Positions 9,301 to 23,600 of a stretch of 64,000 bases of DNA are shown in pieces; position 1 is the stretch's first letter; the number at the start of each line of letters is the position of its first letter. The DNA comes from Branchiostoma lanceolatum (lineage: Eukaryota; Chordata; Leptocardii; Amphioxiformes; Branchiostomatidae). The stretch covers positions 17,688,642-17,752,641 of the forward strand of contig NC_089722.1 of NCBI RefSeq assembly GCF_035083965.1, given 5' to 3'. Under the pieces are notes generated by a model, which saw only the letters and a program-made list of their open reading frames with translations, was not told the DNA's origin and ran no database searches. The translations under genes and the position numbers were made by a program.

Positions 9301-12300
9301 ACCCGAAAAATAACCTTCTTCTAACAGAACCGCTGAGCCGAGCTATGCTTGGAAATGACTTTGCGTGAGACGTAGAAGGCCTAATTAATGAATTGCGTTA
9401 ATGATTCACTCCTTGACGCTAATTGAATCGGGCGGAAAGCAATCCTGACAATGTAATTGCATCTTCATGAAAATGAGCCATACACGACTCACAACAAAAG
9501 GCGTCAGAAATTGCATATTATCATCATATCGTTCAGTTTGGTGTCAGTGACCCCCACGCTGTTGCCCTAAAAGACCACTCGGCCATTCTTGATTGTACTG
9601 ATTGAGTCGCTAATGGTTGCTTTTTGATGAAAAAAACGAAACAAAAGAAGATAACGGTAATGTAACACAGACTCTCCGTAGTCTCCGAAGACATATATTG
9701 CTGAAACTATATATGATAGGGATTATTAACAAAACATACTACCAGGTACAGATACCTTTACTTAGGTTTAGGTAAGGTCCGTGTCTGTTCCTGTACCGGA
9801 ACCATTTGACAAAGTAAACCGTGGACTCAATGATAAAAGAAACATGAATAATCATTAAAAATTATATTCATTCAGGCTTCGAGTTAGAGACGAGTATCCT
9901 ATGCAGAAAACTCATGCTTGCGAGAGGAATTCAAATCAAAGACGGTGTGTATTCTAACCCGCATACAATGTTTTCATCTTTTTCCAGTGCTAAATTTTCA
10001 TTTTTGAAGCAGGAATTACAAAGAGAATCGGTACATTGATGATCCAGCATTCTGGACTTGTACCGAAAAGATTTTACGAGCACTGTCTCTGATACAGAAC
10101 GCTTCGGTACTTAGAAAAGTCCTCGGTTTGACGTATTAACTGATGCGAATTCGCTGAAAGGCGCCACAAGTTTTACTCGTGTCTTTTCCTCCTTACTGAT
10201 ACGGACAACTATGGGATGTAATGCATTATCGCGGCATTATGTTCTCTCATTTCTCATCGAAATAGGGCTGCCTCTATCCCTTACAATATCAGATAACACA
10301 CATGCGGAATGAAATGGATTTGGACATACCAAGGTGTTTCCCAGCGATTATAGAAGGCACCTTCGGCGCATCAGTGAAGCTAGGGTCGGGCACGCACTGT
10401 AGCCCCTCTGCTCGAAGGTTCATCTGGTATCTGAGTGATTGTCGCTTGAGAAACATTCAGGATGCGCTTTGAGAATTACAACCAATCGTCGGGCGGTATT
10501 AGCGATACGTGCGTAACGACAAGACGTTGAATCCATGGGAACCGCCGGAAGCTAGCCAGAAAATAATAGGCGCCTGCTGCGAGACTGACCTCTTTTGAGG
10601 GTCACTAGAAAAATCTTTGACAGTGAGCAGAGTGCACGGTCTTATTTTCAACATATCTGGCATGTGAAACATTGAAGTTATTGCCCATAACAACATCGGG
10701 TTCAATGTTCTTGCACTTGCAAAGAGACAGGCCACAAGAGGTTATATAAGATTTTATGTTAGTGGCCCTGGCTGCTTTGCTTAAAAGAGTCTAAAGGACG
10801 TAACCCACGATTCAAGTGCATTAGTCTTTATATCCGGCTTCCGCATACAAAATAGCTTCCGAATCAGAGATTTTTTCTGCGTTTACCTTTGTGGAGAGGA
10901 ATCATATTGGTTTATTTCGTTTCTTCTTCCTCCTGATCCTCTTCTTCAAATTAACAAATAAGGTCAATGACCTTGACCAGACGGCTGTCACCATGATTAC
11001 AGTACTAGTAATTAGCAGACACCCTGTGGTAGTATGTAGCAAGTGGAAGGACAAGGCTGGAGGGGCTGGTCACCACATATATGAATGTATTTGAGTGAGA
11101 ATGAACAGAGCAGATGTTTGTAAGGCTTGACCATGTGAAGGTAAACATTTATGCATTTACTTGCGAATGTTGCCTTTCTAGTTTTTAATTTTTTTTACTG
11201 AAATTCACTTCAAATCCATATTAATATATAAGCACATAAAGGTATCATATAATATACATCACGCAAATGTAGGTCACCTTTGAAACTAGCTAGCTGTTTG
11301 CAGCGAAAGGCGGAAGCCGAAAGTAGCAGCCGTCATTCTATACGAGAGAATTATCGTTCGGTGATTAGGTCGATGCTCATTTCTAAAGCTCTTGGGCCGC
11401 ACAGTTGTTATTTTTCTTGTTTTTGTTCACACTAAGATCCGAACCATCCAGCATCACAAAAGCACGATCTTATCTACATTGTGCATCTGGAAAACGCATG
11501 GCCTTTGATACAAAGCCATTCAAAAGAGCTTCAGAGATATCATTCAGAAACACGACGTGTTACATCAAGGAGGGTTTATCTCCTTCTTGGTTATATATAG
11601 ACAAGCCGGGAAACTCGCACAGCGGGATGTGATTTGGCTGTCTATGAGTGCATACTGTCTATTGACAAAGATGAGAGCGACATAGAAGAAGAACTTTACT
11701 GCGCAACAATTGTAACGGGTACAATGTATGGCAATTGGTAAATAGATAACAATCGACTATTTCTAATATCTAACGATTCAAAGAACTTATCTATAACATG
11801 AATAACAATCGATCTAATAATGTGCATTTCTAATGGCTAAAATAGTATACAATGTAATGATGACGATGATAGTATTCTGTGTAGTATATGATGATAGTAT
11901 TCAATGTAGATGTAGATGTGTCAGGAATGTAAAACAATGTCTTGTTTTTGCATATTGTATATAAATAGGCCTACATAGGTAGATATATGAACAGGGCAGG
12001 ACAATATCATATTGAATATCTCTGTCTTACATACGCCGTGCACAGAAAAAAAAAACAGTTCAAGCCGCGGCGAAGTCTAAATCTTAAGGTAACACTTGCA
12101 GCATTTTCCAGTAGCATGCCATTTGGGTTTGCTTCAAGATTCAAGATGCATTCACGGAGATGTCGCAGTGGAACACGGAGTTACGTACATTCAATTCAAA
12201 AACGTTAAAAATCATCAACTAGGGCTTATATTGGAAATCAATATTTCACATGAGAAGTGGTAAAACGGATGCACGATATTGTACTTAAGATTACACTTGC

Positions 12301-12810
12301 TTTGCTTAGAATAATCAAGGAGGTTAATTATTGAAAAATCAAACAATCATATCTAGATACACCATTTTACATAACGTCCGTAAAGTTTTTGTACAAAGAT
12401 TTATGTTTCCTTCTCAAGGTCAGGGTAGTGATGACGACATGGTGATTTTTTAAATTTTATCTATTAATCAACTGAAGCATACACACGACATAGAGGTAAT
12501 GGACTCTAGCAAGTAGATGATATCAAATAAAATCGCCTGCGAAAATGAAAATTATAACTGACACAGACAGCGTGCCGCGGGTCCAGTGAGAGGGGGGCTT
12601 TAGTGGCCAATATGCGAGCTTGATCAGATAGACTATTAAGATCAAGGATGTGGCCTAATAGGTTCTTTAGATTGCCGACGAGGTCTGCTCTTTGCTGATT
12701 GTAGACATGGTGATTGCTAGCAGTTCTTGATGAGACCAGGCTTGTGTGTGACAAACAGCCAGGGTTTTTGATAGCAACTTTTCTCGTCTAGAAGCAGCAT
12801 CGCTAATCAA
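9301..12810. other. Gene-poor intergenic stretch
   Basis: The region is AT-rich DNA with only short open frames. None shows domain-like composition or a pair of phase-compatible splice sites that joins to another exon. No clear tRNA-like or inverted-repeat element was seen. Confidence 0.4.
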
Positions 12811-12947
12811 GGCCCCCATTCAGCCAGACGGCGATCCCGCTGCGACCTGAATTGGATTCCTGTAACCCCTGGCTTCATAATCGGAATATCATACAAGATG
12901 TAAGAATATGACTGAAAAGACAAGAGCGCCCTAGTGGAATGGGGGTG
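12811..12947. mobile_element. Miniature transposon with CCCCCATTC ends
   Basis: The element begins CCCCCATTCAGCCAGACGGC and ends CTAGTGGAATGGGGG, an inverted pair. A second copy, lacking a clear right end, lies at 23748-23860 (CATTCCACTGGACGGCGATC ... ATATTCGGAATATCATG). Confidence 0.7.
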
Positions 12948-13864
12948 TAACGATAAGACAAGACACGCTTGCTGGACACTGCTGTTGGGATGAGTTGGGG
13001 ATGTCCTCAACAGCACCACTAATATTGCCTATCTTGTGACCTTCTACATTTGAAGGGACTCGCTTGTACTAATGATCTTCAGGTTTCGTCTTATCGCGCT
13101 CTATCGCGGCTGAAGTGCCTCAAAGGGAGTTATTTGAACCTCCTGAAAACGTACATCTACATGACGATCGGCTTCATTGAAATTCCCACAGCCTCTAGAG
13201 TCACGCCACAACCCTTCTGTGGTACAATTATCACAAACATTCATATAATCAGTCCAGGAGATTCTCACAAGAGGCCAAGAAAATGGGAAACGTATCCTAC
13301 TCTGTACACAATTAGCCCAGTATCATAGCATGATAGCTTGCTGTCTCCCGGTCATTTGTAGGTATGGCTCACTATGGTCCAGATGGGATATTATGGTTCT
13401 AGGGCTCTTTATGGAAATCTTTGTAAGCCTCTAAGCCTTTACGTAAGTATGAAGGAGCATTTCCGTAGCAAAGGTTGACATAGAAAGGCGTTATGTGTGT
13501 ATTTTCAAGGATAAGAGAATAAACCCTCTCCTACTGCTTGTAAGTTTGATGTCATCTGGACAGGTATTATACAAGTTAAATGTGTGCTGGTATAGTTCCA
13601 ACTTGGGTCAAATTTGCAGAAATCCAATACATCATAGGTATGGCACATTGGTAACTGTAATTCAGCTTTGCTCCAGAATGATTTCTTTTAACACGGATAG
13701 AGTTTCAAACTATTTCTTGTCAATATCGCACCCTGAGACCGTCTGGCATTTCCAGATGAGTAACGGGCATTGTCTTGACTACTAGTAGTTTTCTATTGAA
13801 CCATCTTAAAGTGTCTTCTCTTCATTAACATATCTATTCAGCTTGAGTTTTGGTATAAAATCTG

Positions 13865-13975
13865 GTTCTGCCGGTCCTATTCTCTCACTGACGAAAGGTA
13901 GCGGATGCTGTTTGAAACGTCTGTTTCAGAAGTTTATCCAGTTGCTTGCGTAACTATTTTCGGCGAACGGGCATT
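13865..13975 (+). mobile_element. Fragment of the AGTTGCTTG..AACTATTTT inverted-repeat element
   Basis: It contains CACTGACGAAAGGTAGCGGA, GAAACGTCTGTTTC and CCAGTTGCTTGCGTAACTAT, the same blocks found three times in the sulfotransferase introns (45640-46085 and 46775-46945). Confidence 0.7.
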
Positions 13976-14189
13976 GTCTTTATCGTCGTGTCGAATCCAA
14001 GTACCGTGAGTTCTAAGAGAAAAACAGCTGAAGCTGACTCAGGAGCAAGACGTCGGAGATCTCATACATCCGTGAAATGAGTTTTGTGTGGATTTCTTAA
14101 TGCCATTACCGTAGTCTTATCATGCACTATCATGAATGGCGAAACAAGCCGGCTAAACAAGCCGAATGTCCCACTATACCATACTACTT

Positions 14190-14720
14190 TCAGGAGGGGG
14201 TGTCGGCCTGCAATACTGCAGTACCTAAAATACAGCTAGGGGACCAAAAAAGTCACCAAGTTTCTTCTGGACCCAAATAATCATCCACTCACAAAAATGA
14301 AATAAATCCATCGGAAGGATCTTCATCTATAGATGCAAACACACATACATTACACAACACCCCCGTCAAAGGTACTGTTACTACTCGCGAGCTCCAGCGA
14401 ATCCCGCTGGACCCTGAACATCCATGCAGCCCAAAGTGGTCAAGTCTTCCTACAACCTTCGTTGGACATCAGGACTAAAACCTCCTTTAAGCAGAACAAA
14501 CAGACATAGAAACACTTTCATTCCAAGAACTATGCAGAACATTAAATGCCCGCAAAACGCTTAAAACCATATGTTGTTATGTTGTCATGTTGATTTTTAA
14601 CTATGTTGTGTAAATTTGTATTGTTATTTTAACTATGATGATGTTTTAGTAATGACAAACTGTGAATCTGCGCAATTCAGTCTCTCCGAGCTGATTTTAC
14701 AATAAAGTTTCAAAGGTGAA
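14190..14720. repeat. Repeat-family copy followed by a LINE-like 3' tail
   Basis: 14190-14450 is a diverged copy of the CCGCTGCAGTACCGT family. 14500-14716 ends CGCAATTCAGTCTCTCCGAG ... ACAATAAAGTTTCAAA, which resembles the 3' ends of CR1/L2-type retrotransposons (compare 52860-52930: CCGCAATTCAGCCTCTGGCT ... ACAATAAAAACC). No coding part remains. Confidence 0.5.
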
Positions 14721-15291
14721 CCTCCTTCCCGGAGTAATAAAGCCTGCGAGGCCTAAAAGACCATCGCTGTGTTCAATCCAATTGAAGAAAGTTCTAAGAG
14801 AAAACATTGGGATCTGATTTAAGCTGAATAGCCTGCAGCTCAGGACACAATATCGCTCCGCTGGACTTGTGAGCGCTGTGCTTTCTGAGTGACTAACACC
14901 TCAGAGGCACCCTTTTGTACATTAGATTGCCGCCGCATGGCTTCATCCGTTTGAACTAACGACCGTTATTTGTTTTCCATAGTTTTGATTGCCTGCAATT
15001 TCCTTGTGTTTAGTCGAGCGATTGATGGTTGATTGGCACAAATTATTCGGTAACGTTTCATATTAGTACTGCATATCACATCTTTGATCAATATTTTATT
15101 TCGAATCAGTGATTCGGCTTCGCCCTAAGCTATGTTCTCTGCAATTTCATCCTTGTTGCAGTTTTTGAAATTCCATGTAGTGAATGGTCTTGTGTGATGT
15201 CGCGCATTTTAGGTTTACATATGTGAGAAGCATGCACCCATAGAAATTTAACAAATATCAACAGCATAAGTTAAAGACGTACAGCCATCCG

Positions 15292-15408
15292 AACCAACCA
15301 ACCAACCAACCAACCAACCAACCAACCAACCAACCAACCAACCAACCAGCCAACCAACCAACCAACCAACCAACAAACCAACAAACAGACCAACAAACCA
15401 ACCAACCC
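15292..15408. repeat. (CCAA)n microsatellite
   Basis: About 117 bp of near-perfect tetranucleotide repeat, with an interruption near 15349 and degeneration toward CAAA units at the right end. Confidence 0.95.
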
Positions 15409-16277
15409 ATTAGATGAAAACTGAAAAATAACCTGAAAACAAAGATCGACAGTCTATATAAAACTATTCAGCCTAAACATCAATGTACCTGAGTTCACCA
15501 GCTTTCCTCTCACTAGCCCCAACTACTCCATTGGCAGAGGTCTAAATGTTTGTGTGCATTTTCTACAGTAGCTCTTGGGCCAATGGCAACTGAAGCTTGC
15601 AGAAAGCACCCTAAATACGCTTTTACTGCCACAGGATGTAAGTAATGGCCTGTCAGCCTCTTTAAACAAGTGAACAGTATTAAGGCCATGTCAATTTGAT
15701 TATATAGATGACATCCTCTGGGAACCCCAAAACTGATGCCAGCGTGCATGCGAATAAAAAAGTTTGGCAATATGACATTGCCTTCATTATGAGATCTGAG
15801 TGGTCAGAAAGGTTGAGGAAATGACTAAACACGCAGAATATGGTATACCAAACAATAGACGTTTTTCACATCTTCCTCTTTGACTTTGGAATTGCCTTTG
15901 GCATTTTACGACAGTATTTTTTTGCAATACATATACATATACATTTATTTGCTCATTTGACAGCTGTTCTGTGCGATTTACAGTATGGTCGATAACAAAT
16001 TTTGTTTTCTTGGAAACGGACAAAAATTGATGCGCGCGTGGATGTCATCCATATAGTCGAATCAACATGATCTTACTGTCGCAAAAAAGGTTTTCACGAC
16101 GCTCGCCTAATGTAATGACGCAGGAATTGACCCTTTGCCTCTTCACTGAACCGCGTTGGCACCTGTCTAGTACTCAGCAAATGTTTCAAGTATGCATTAC
16201 CGGGACTGGTCCGATGAAAAGCATCACACATGACGCATATGAACTTCAACAATCTAAAGTATCACAGACGTCTTGAT

Positions 16278-16440
16278 AAGACGCATAGGGGTGGCGCCCA
16301 TCTCCATTTTTGTTTGTTTTGAGTGCTAAGCAGAAAAAGCAGTGTGTACCATTTTTAGAGTCTTTGTTATGACTCGGCTGGGGATTGAACTCACGACCTA
16401 CCGTGTACAAGGCGAACACTACCGGTGTGCTTCCAGGGGA
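16278..16440 (-). mobile_element. SINE with tRNA-Val-like head (truncated copy)
   Basis: The minus strand carries GTACACGGTAGGTCGTGAGT and a B-box (GTTCAATCCC), followed by the body and a tail reading AGATGGGCGCCACCCC. The full-length relative is at 48459-48744. Confidence 0.7.
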
Positions 16441-19400
16441 CAAACACACGGACGGTCACTTAGGAACTCTAATGAACTAACCCTACCAGTCTACCGGACG
16501 GCTAGATTTAGGAATAGTCCGGTGCCATCTTTGTTTAGACTCGTGAATGCTACGAAATGAACAGGATGAAATTGTTTATATGATAAGCTTGCAGATATCA
16601 AACAAGCTAACTTAATGTCGATGGATCGAAATTGTTTTAAATACGCTACTAAATTTTAAATGATTTGTGTAATGTCTCATGTGAAAACCAAGTGCACTTT
16701 GTACAGAGGGCACAATTCAGACCTTTGCTGCAATGCCTTTTTTTTTACGAATAAATCATTTTTTTATTAATACACACTAGGCCATTGCACCGGTACTTCA
16801 ACAAGGCACAGAGCTAAATCCAGATATGATGTCTACTGTTTGATACTCGGCATGCATTGTTGTCGAAATAAGTGAATCCGTAGGAATGGCGATCGTGAAA
16901 ATTGATGGCTTGCCGGTGAAGCAGTCGTGCAGTTATTTTCAAACACACTACAACAATACATGGATGCCAACCATAGCATATGTAAGATGATAGTTCGTTG
17001 GTACACAAACAAGGGACATTGCGCAGGTTTGGTACTCAATTCATAGTTTCCGAAAAGCTCCAGGCTCTGGCAACAACATGCCATAACTTTTGAACATTGT
17101 ATATCTCTCACAGCAGAATTGGTAAAGAAAATTGATAGATAACCTGTAAAAGGATGTGACAACGAGAACCACAAAAAAACAGACGTCGTCATAATAATAT
17201 ATTTTACCTTCAAGTCAAAGATGACAGGTTCTTGTTGGGGACAGGCGATGGCATTCGAAAGACCTCTGAATCAGCGAGAACATTGTTCGATGCCGCTATA
17301 AGTACATATACTGCCGTTGCCACCAAGTATTGTAGAAGTATCCTCGTTAGATAGCTTAAAACAACTATTACAGTTAGATGATTACGTAAGGGTTTGGTGT
17401 GATGAACAAGATAGGAAGGAGAGGAGCCCCGACCCAGCGCCACCGGCGCATGCCCAGTGGTGCACCTGCGCCTCGGCATCTGGGCTGCGATCCCATCACC
17501 ACGCCATTGACGTCATCACCGTGGAGCGATGGACACCCAAGAGAGGGAGAGAGAGAAGTGGGACAGGTCGTTCAGTATAATATAACCAGCCACTGCGAAA
17601 CTGGTGTGTTACACCGAAGGGCGGTCATATGTAGATACAGATAAAGATACGACGATAGCTTTCATTTGCTCTCATTGACCCTGACCAAACAGAAATTATT
17701 TTTATACAGGCCATCGCTTTGCCAACAATCACTACCTCATACATCACATATTTACTCAATTATCTCGCTAGATTACCAGTCACATGGTAGCTGCACCTAT
17801 TTGCACAGAGACGAGAGCGTTAAAGGGCAAAGCTTTGGAAATAAGGAGGTTCACAATTCTAAGTACTACGTATGAGCAGAAAATTGCACAGTCGGCAAAA
17901 TATCAAGATTGAAGTCCCCTAACTTGTAAACAGTTCTAGTCTCTAACGTTGTCTCGATTTGCACAACAATGGTATGCCCATGGTTTTGATTATGGGACCG
18001 TCACCTTTGACATATTACCCACAATGCATTTCTCTGCACATGCGCACTTAGAATCGTGAACATCATTATACGTGCCTCCCTAGGAAGGCTGCCTGGCTAA
18101 ATCACGCTTCTAGCAGATCTTTCACTGGTCAGGCCCCTGGAAGCTTGCCGGGCCAGAACATCTCTTCGTCAGGAGAATCGGGAACATCCTTATCCCGTTG
18201 TGTTATACATAAGATATGTGCCATAACATGGACTGACTATTGTCAGAATGAGCACTGCTTGTTATCATGGCGTTGGAGGCCTAGGTATGATGGCTGATTG
18301 ACATGGTGAGAGAGAATCCTTTGTTTGGAAGGGTTTTCATCGTGAGAAAGAATCCTGAGGTCCCATTGGTAGTTTAGGGAATAGAAATGGTTCTCTCGGA
18401 CACCAGCTCTCGGGGAGGAGGCCCAGTCAGCCCCTAACAGCGGGAGGTTATGTAACACAGGCGAAGGAAATATAGGCTCAGAAGAGATTTTCTCCCCTTT
18501 TAATGGATACTAGTAGTTGATCCCTAGATTCCATACCAAATAGTAGCATTGAATAAATAAAGCGCATACTAGGTTTACGCAAGCTGTGGGGGAGGGGGGC
18601 GACGTCATTGAAATAAAGCCTCTTCAACGTATGTTGATACGGGTGACTGTTATGAATATAGTATGAGTCTAAAAGATGAAAACAAGGGCTCTGTTTCTTT
18701 TTGATATATTTCTATAATTAAGGTTTGGTAGATGAGCAAAATCGTCATACAAATCATACACAGTTGAAAATTCGATAGTGATAATACCCTTCATTTAAGT
18801 TCATATTCAAGTCGATCGTAAGAAGTAGACTAGAGTATTAAACATTATCTATATCCTGTCTATATAACCATATCAAAATGTCTTCATATGATACATGTCA
18901 AAGATTACATGTAGTTTGATATCTTATGCGTACATTCTCTGGTTGAATAACTGCCTGTAATTTGTAGCTTCGTCGCCATGTGGCGCCGTAGCATCTCATT
19001 GAAGCTGGTAACATGTAGAAATTAGAGCAAGAATGGAATATTAAAGATTCGCCTCTCAAATTGTGAACAAATTGCTGGAAAATGATAAAATTATCATGTG
19101 CGCTTGAAATCTACTTTAAAAACAAGGAGGTAACCGGTAAGAAAGTTGACCTACAACCAATTTGAAGGGCAAGCTAGGGGTTTCTTGCTCAAGAGTCAGA
19201 AGGAGTTTTATTTTTGCACCATTTTACAGGATTATCCATTCTTCAGGTTTAGGGTTGACGATATCATGATCTGTTATTCACAAGATTATCAAAGGAAGAT
19301 CCAACCAATAGTGCGAAAAAGTCCATAGCCTCGGGTCTCCCATTGCAACTCAAATATCGGGGAATGATTTTAAAGCACCCCTCGTATGTAATGATAAAAA

Positions 19401-20080
19401 AGAATTCACACAGTGCACATGTTGGGTTTTCTTGTTTGTTTACACATCCATCATACATCCAGAGGCTAATATACCGGGCTAAGGTTTCACATTTATACTG
19501 CACATACGCAGCCAGATGTATTGTGGGTAATATGTCAAAGTTGAAGGCCCCTGAGACATAACAAAAATGCGTCTGTATTCTGAACATGTACATGTAAATG
19601 TATATCAAGCATGGTATTAACCATAATGTAGACAAGAACTGTTTACAAGTTTGGGGCATTCACCTTTGACATACATCTTGCTGGGCATGCGCAGTTAGAA
19701 GTGGCTTATACTAATCAATCATAGCTCTATTTCTTTAGTTATTGTAATATCCTTCAAGTTGCGATATCCTCCAAATAAGACATATCAGAAGGTTCTTTAC
19801 TAGGTTATCAACCAAAGACAATGTCTTAAACCCTTTGAATGTCTTATTTGACAAAAAAGATTGTAATGAAATGTATGAATGATATCACGTTATTGATGTA
19901 CATTTGATGCAGCTGCTATAATAATCAAAACTGTACATAGAAATTTAGCTTTTCAACTCATTGGAATATCATTCTAATGTTATTCATTTTGCCATACGTT
20001 TTTGTAGTAAGACATAAAGTTCGATATGGTGTTACTTTAAGTAACTTTACGTGGCGTTTACGTTCCTGTCACAAGAGCAA
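16441..20080. other. Gene-poor stretch with miniature-transposon remnants
   Basis: Copies of an element containing CACCTTTGACATATTACCCACAATG occur at about 17998-18060 and 19505-19700; another is at 44425-44560. A GC-rich island at 17400-17575 has short frames on both strands but no recognisable protein. No gene is assigned. Confidence 0.45.
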
Positions 20081-20084
20081 GCCC

Positions 20085-20335
20085 TTTGATAGTCTCAGAC
20101 TAGCTGAACAGGCATCGCTGTATAAGCATTTCCTCGACCAATAGATAACTTATAGAGGACTAAATGGAATAATTGCTGTTATAGTTATATTTCATACTGC
20201 GTCACAAAGCAAGCCCTTTAATATATGATGCTCAGACTACCTTGGCATGCAGGCTTTGCTGTATATCATGCATTTTCTCAACCAATAAATAGCTTATAGA
20301 ACACTAAATGGAACTCAATTGCTTTTATGTATATC
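20085..20335. repeat. Tandem duplication, unit about 130 bp
   Basis: Two diverged copies share AGCAAGCCCTTT, CTCAGACTA, GCTGTATA and ACCAATA(G/A)ATA(A/G)CTTATAGA in the same order and spacing. Confidence 0.65.
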
Positions 20336-20634
20336 TGTATCTGTATCTGTATCTACCCCCGTGAATAGTTTCATCAGGTTGGTAAGTCACTGAATAAAAA
20401 TAGTCTTTTTACACAACCAAGAGATTTATTTCACCTGTGCTGCATTACTATGTGAACCAGTCAGAATTGCCTTGAAGATGATGACAGATGGTCACCGAAA
20501 CGTTGGTGGAATACATCTCTTTGTGTAAAAAGAGTCTTTTTATTCTGTATCTGTATCTATATAGCTGGTATAACCGCCCTACGGCGTGACACACCAGCTA
20601 TGTATAGTTATAATCATACAACAGTAACCACATG

Positions 20635-23600
20635 TTATGAGGCAAGGGTCTTTTGCAGTAGTTGCAGACTGCTGGAGGAGGCCGTGAGGATGGTGAGTGG
20701 GGAGGGAGCTAGTCGGTTCATGAGGGACGGCCCGCCGCCCAGACGGCTGGATCCCCCAAGACCTCCAGGCCTCGAGCTTAGGAGAGAAGGTGTCGTTCCC
20801 GTGGTGTTCCTCCGGACCATGTTTCTTTAAGAAAAAAGACAGTGGATTACTTGGTAAGCTTTGTAAAAAAAAGTGGTGACTTGAAGTGTTTTGTATTGCC
20901 ATAAATGATTCTATCAATGATGAAATATGTTATACTTACTACACGCGAAAAGCAGAATTGTATTTTTCTGCAAATTATGTACTTTTAAACATATATAAAC
21001 AATTATTGTGAGTAAAACGTATTTCAGTCGTGAGGCTGCCAGGTTTGATATACACAAATAAACCATTCATCAATCTATTAATTCATTTATCTATTCACAA
21101 CCGCATAGCTTACGAGCTATTACACATATCATATCATAAATATAAACCGCATTTATATTTCGTACATAGATACTTCGATCCATGCATCAAAATTTATGAC
21201 TTTTTGTTACCTTTTTTGTTTGTTACTGTGCAAACTGTTGGTTGGTTGGCTGTTCGCGCGGTTATTCCGACCCTTCGTGCCGCCAGACTGACCCTTGACC
21301 CGATCCTTCAGCTGGTGCGCACGCTCCTTCTGACGCCCGACCAGGCTGTGAGCTCGCTCTCTCTTGCTCTCGATTCGATCCTTGATGTGATGTCTGCGTT
21401 CTTTGTGGCGGTCTGCTATGTGTTGTGTAGAGCTGTCGATGCGATCTTTGATGTGATGAGCGCGTTCTTTGTGTCTGTCCACCATTAGGTGAGCAGTGCT
21501 GTCGATGCGATCTTTCATGTGGTGAGCGCGCTCACGATGGCGTTCTACCGCTTGGCGAATTCTACCGCGTCCATGTTCGCCTACATTTTGCTTAGAGAGG
21601 AGTTCATGGCGATGGCCATTGGACGTGTCAACGTCTCCGTCGTAAAACGTTCCTTCTTTGTTTCTTGGCTTGTCTTTTGAATAAGAGTGGTTGGGTCCGT
21701 TCTTTGAACTCTTTGCGCTACGTGTACTGCTGTCTTTAACATGTACGTGTGTTCTGTGAGACCTTCTACCGTCGGTTTCGTCTCCCGTCCGTTTGTGTTC
21801 GTACAGTCTTTGAGTTGAGCCGCCGCTCTGTTCGCGGTGAATGCTGTTAGCTTTTAAAGTGTTGCCATGTCCAGAATTTCTGTGATGACTGCTAGACCGT
21901 TTTATTTTGCTTCGTGGAGAGGGAGTGCCAGGGTTTGACCTCCTTGTCGAACGTTCGCTGTTTTTCTGCTTTTCTACATCCAGCACCCTGTTTTGTTCTG
22001 GAAGTTTTCTTTGCCCGGATTGCTTGACCGGATTACGCTCAGCGTTGTTTCCATGGTCGACTTTGTCGTTGGTTCTTTTAGCAATGCCGGCGTCCACCAC
22101 GTCTTTTGGTGGGCTTTTGTTGACTCTTGGTTCTGTTTTTGTCTTGGTCGGATCTGTGGCATCTTCCTGTTGCTTTTTGGTTACGCCTTCCGGAAGGTAA
22201 CGAGCGCACCACTCCTCGACATGCTTGGACAACTTGAACAACTTCTCACCGTTTCCTTCATCTGCTCCAAACCTGAAAAAAAGTATAGATGTAATCGTTT
22301 AGTACATGTATGTACTCAACACTTGACGAATACTTCAATATATTGATAGGATTAGGTGAATTGATTCTCAAGACCTGTCAATTTCTAGGTATACAAAGAT
22401 AACAATAGACCCCTTTCCAAAATCCGACGCTGTTGCAAAATCTACTCTCGCGAGAGCACAATCTGGCGGGAACGTGCGTGAGTTGGACAAAAACTAGGCT
22501 CAGGCGATGGTTGTAGAAGAACCTTTGTATAGATCTCTTTTAGATTTATAATGAATATCTGAAATTGGCTTGTAGAAAAGTCAGTCATTATATATTCTTA
22601 GAGCCCGAATATTTACGACACACTAGATTCCGTTTATGTAGTCTCTTGCCTAAAACGCATCTTTATATATTTCATAAAGTTACTATGAATGATTGTTTCG
22701 ACTAAAGCTGTTGATGCGACCCTCGCTGTTCACTAGAAAGTCTTTATATCTGGTTGAAATCAATGCCTGTCTTTTTTCAACCATAATGAGCACTGACATC
22801 GTCCACCTTGATCACTGTCCACACCCTCGGGCCAAATACTGAAGCGTCCCAGCTCACATTTTAATGACTGCAAACATTCCATATCTTAGAAAAACAGCAA
22901 CAGGCGTCGGAGTGACGCACTTCCCCAAGGTCATATATGGCGCTATGTTGTTATGACCTTGACGATTTTGCAGAGTATCATCAGATCTGCCGGGGCATGA
23001 ATTTACCACTTCCACTGAAGTACCCAGATTTTGTCCTGAAGTGCTACATAGCCTCGTAAGCCTTTGTGTGGTCTTAATTTCATTCTTCAGTGATCATTAG
23101 CTACTTAAACCGGGCAGCGATGAATGAAATCGTTTTGACCTTTCCTTTGCAAACGATACGGAATGACGTGGATTTACTTATTGATTAGTTTTGGGGCGTT
23201 GTGTGTCTCATTGCAAGATTTGGTCTCTGAAATCATATAAGCCCCCTCCCTCCATGATAAGAACACAGACATGTTCGAAAACGAAAGACAATGAATGACT
23301 ATCATGAAGAAGCTATTCTGACTTTATGGTGCAAATAAAAAAATCAACGTTTTTTAGAAAGAAAACAGTCGCAATTTATGAACGAAGAACCTGTTTTGTT
23401 GACACCCGTTAGTAGCTAAGTTTCTCACCGCCTCAAGCACCAGTAACAAAAGACCTCTAATTGCCGGTCCAACCAGTTTGTTTAACCTCTTGGGTCACCT
23501 GCTATAACATGTGGTATGCTGCGGTAAGGCTTCCACACGGTGTCTGAGGTTGCAAATATACAAAACAACAAACGTAGGTGGCCTAGAATCAAACCACCGG

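Noticed and set aside
15292..15408. CRISPR-like regular repeats
   Set aside because: This is a continuous tetranucleotide microsatellite without spacers, in a eukaryotic context.
17399..17644. Possible GC-rich exon
   Set aside because: There is no phase-matched partner exon, and both strands give equally unstructured peptides.
21207..21209. TAA as the stop of the 1100-aa protein at the end of exon 3
   Set aside because: The donor AAAAG|GTAACA just before it joins in phase to an exon at 20824 with a good acceptor and its own stop. Reading through to TAA remains possible as an unspliced alternative.
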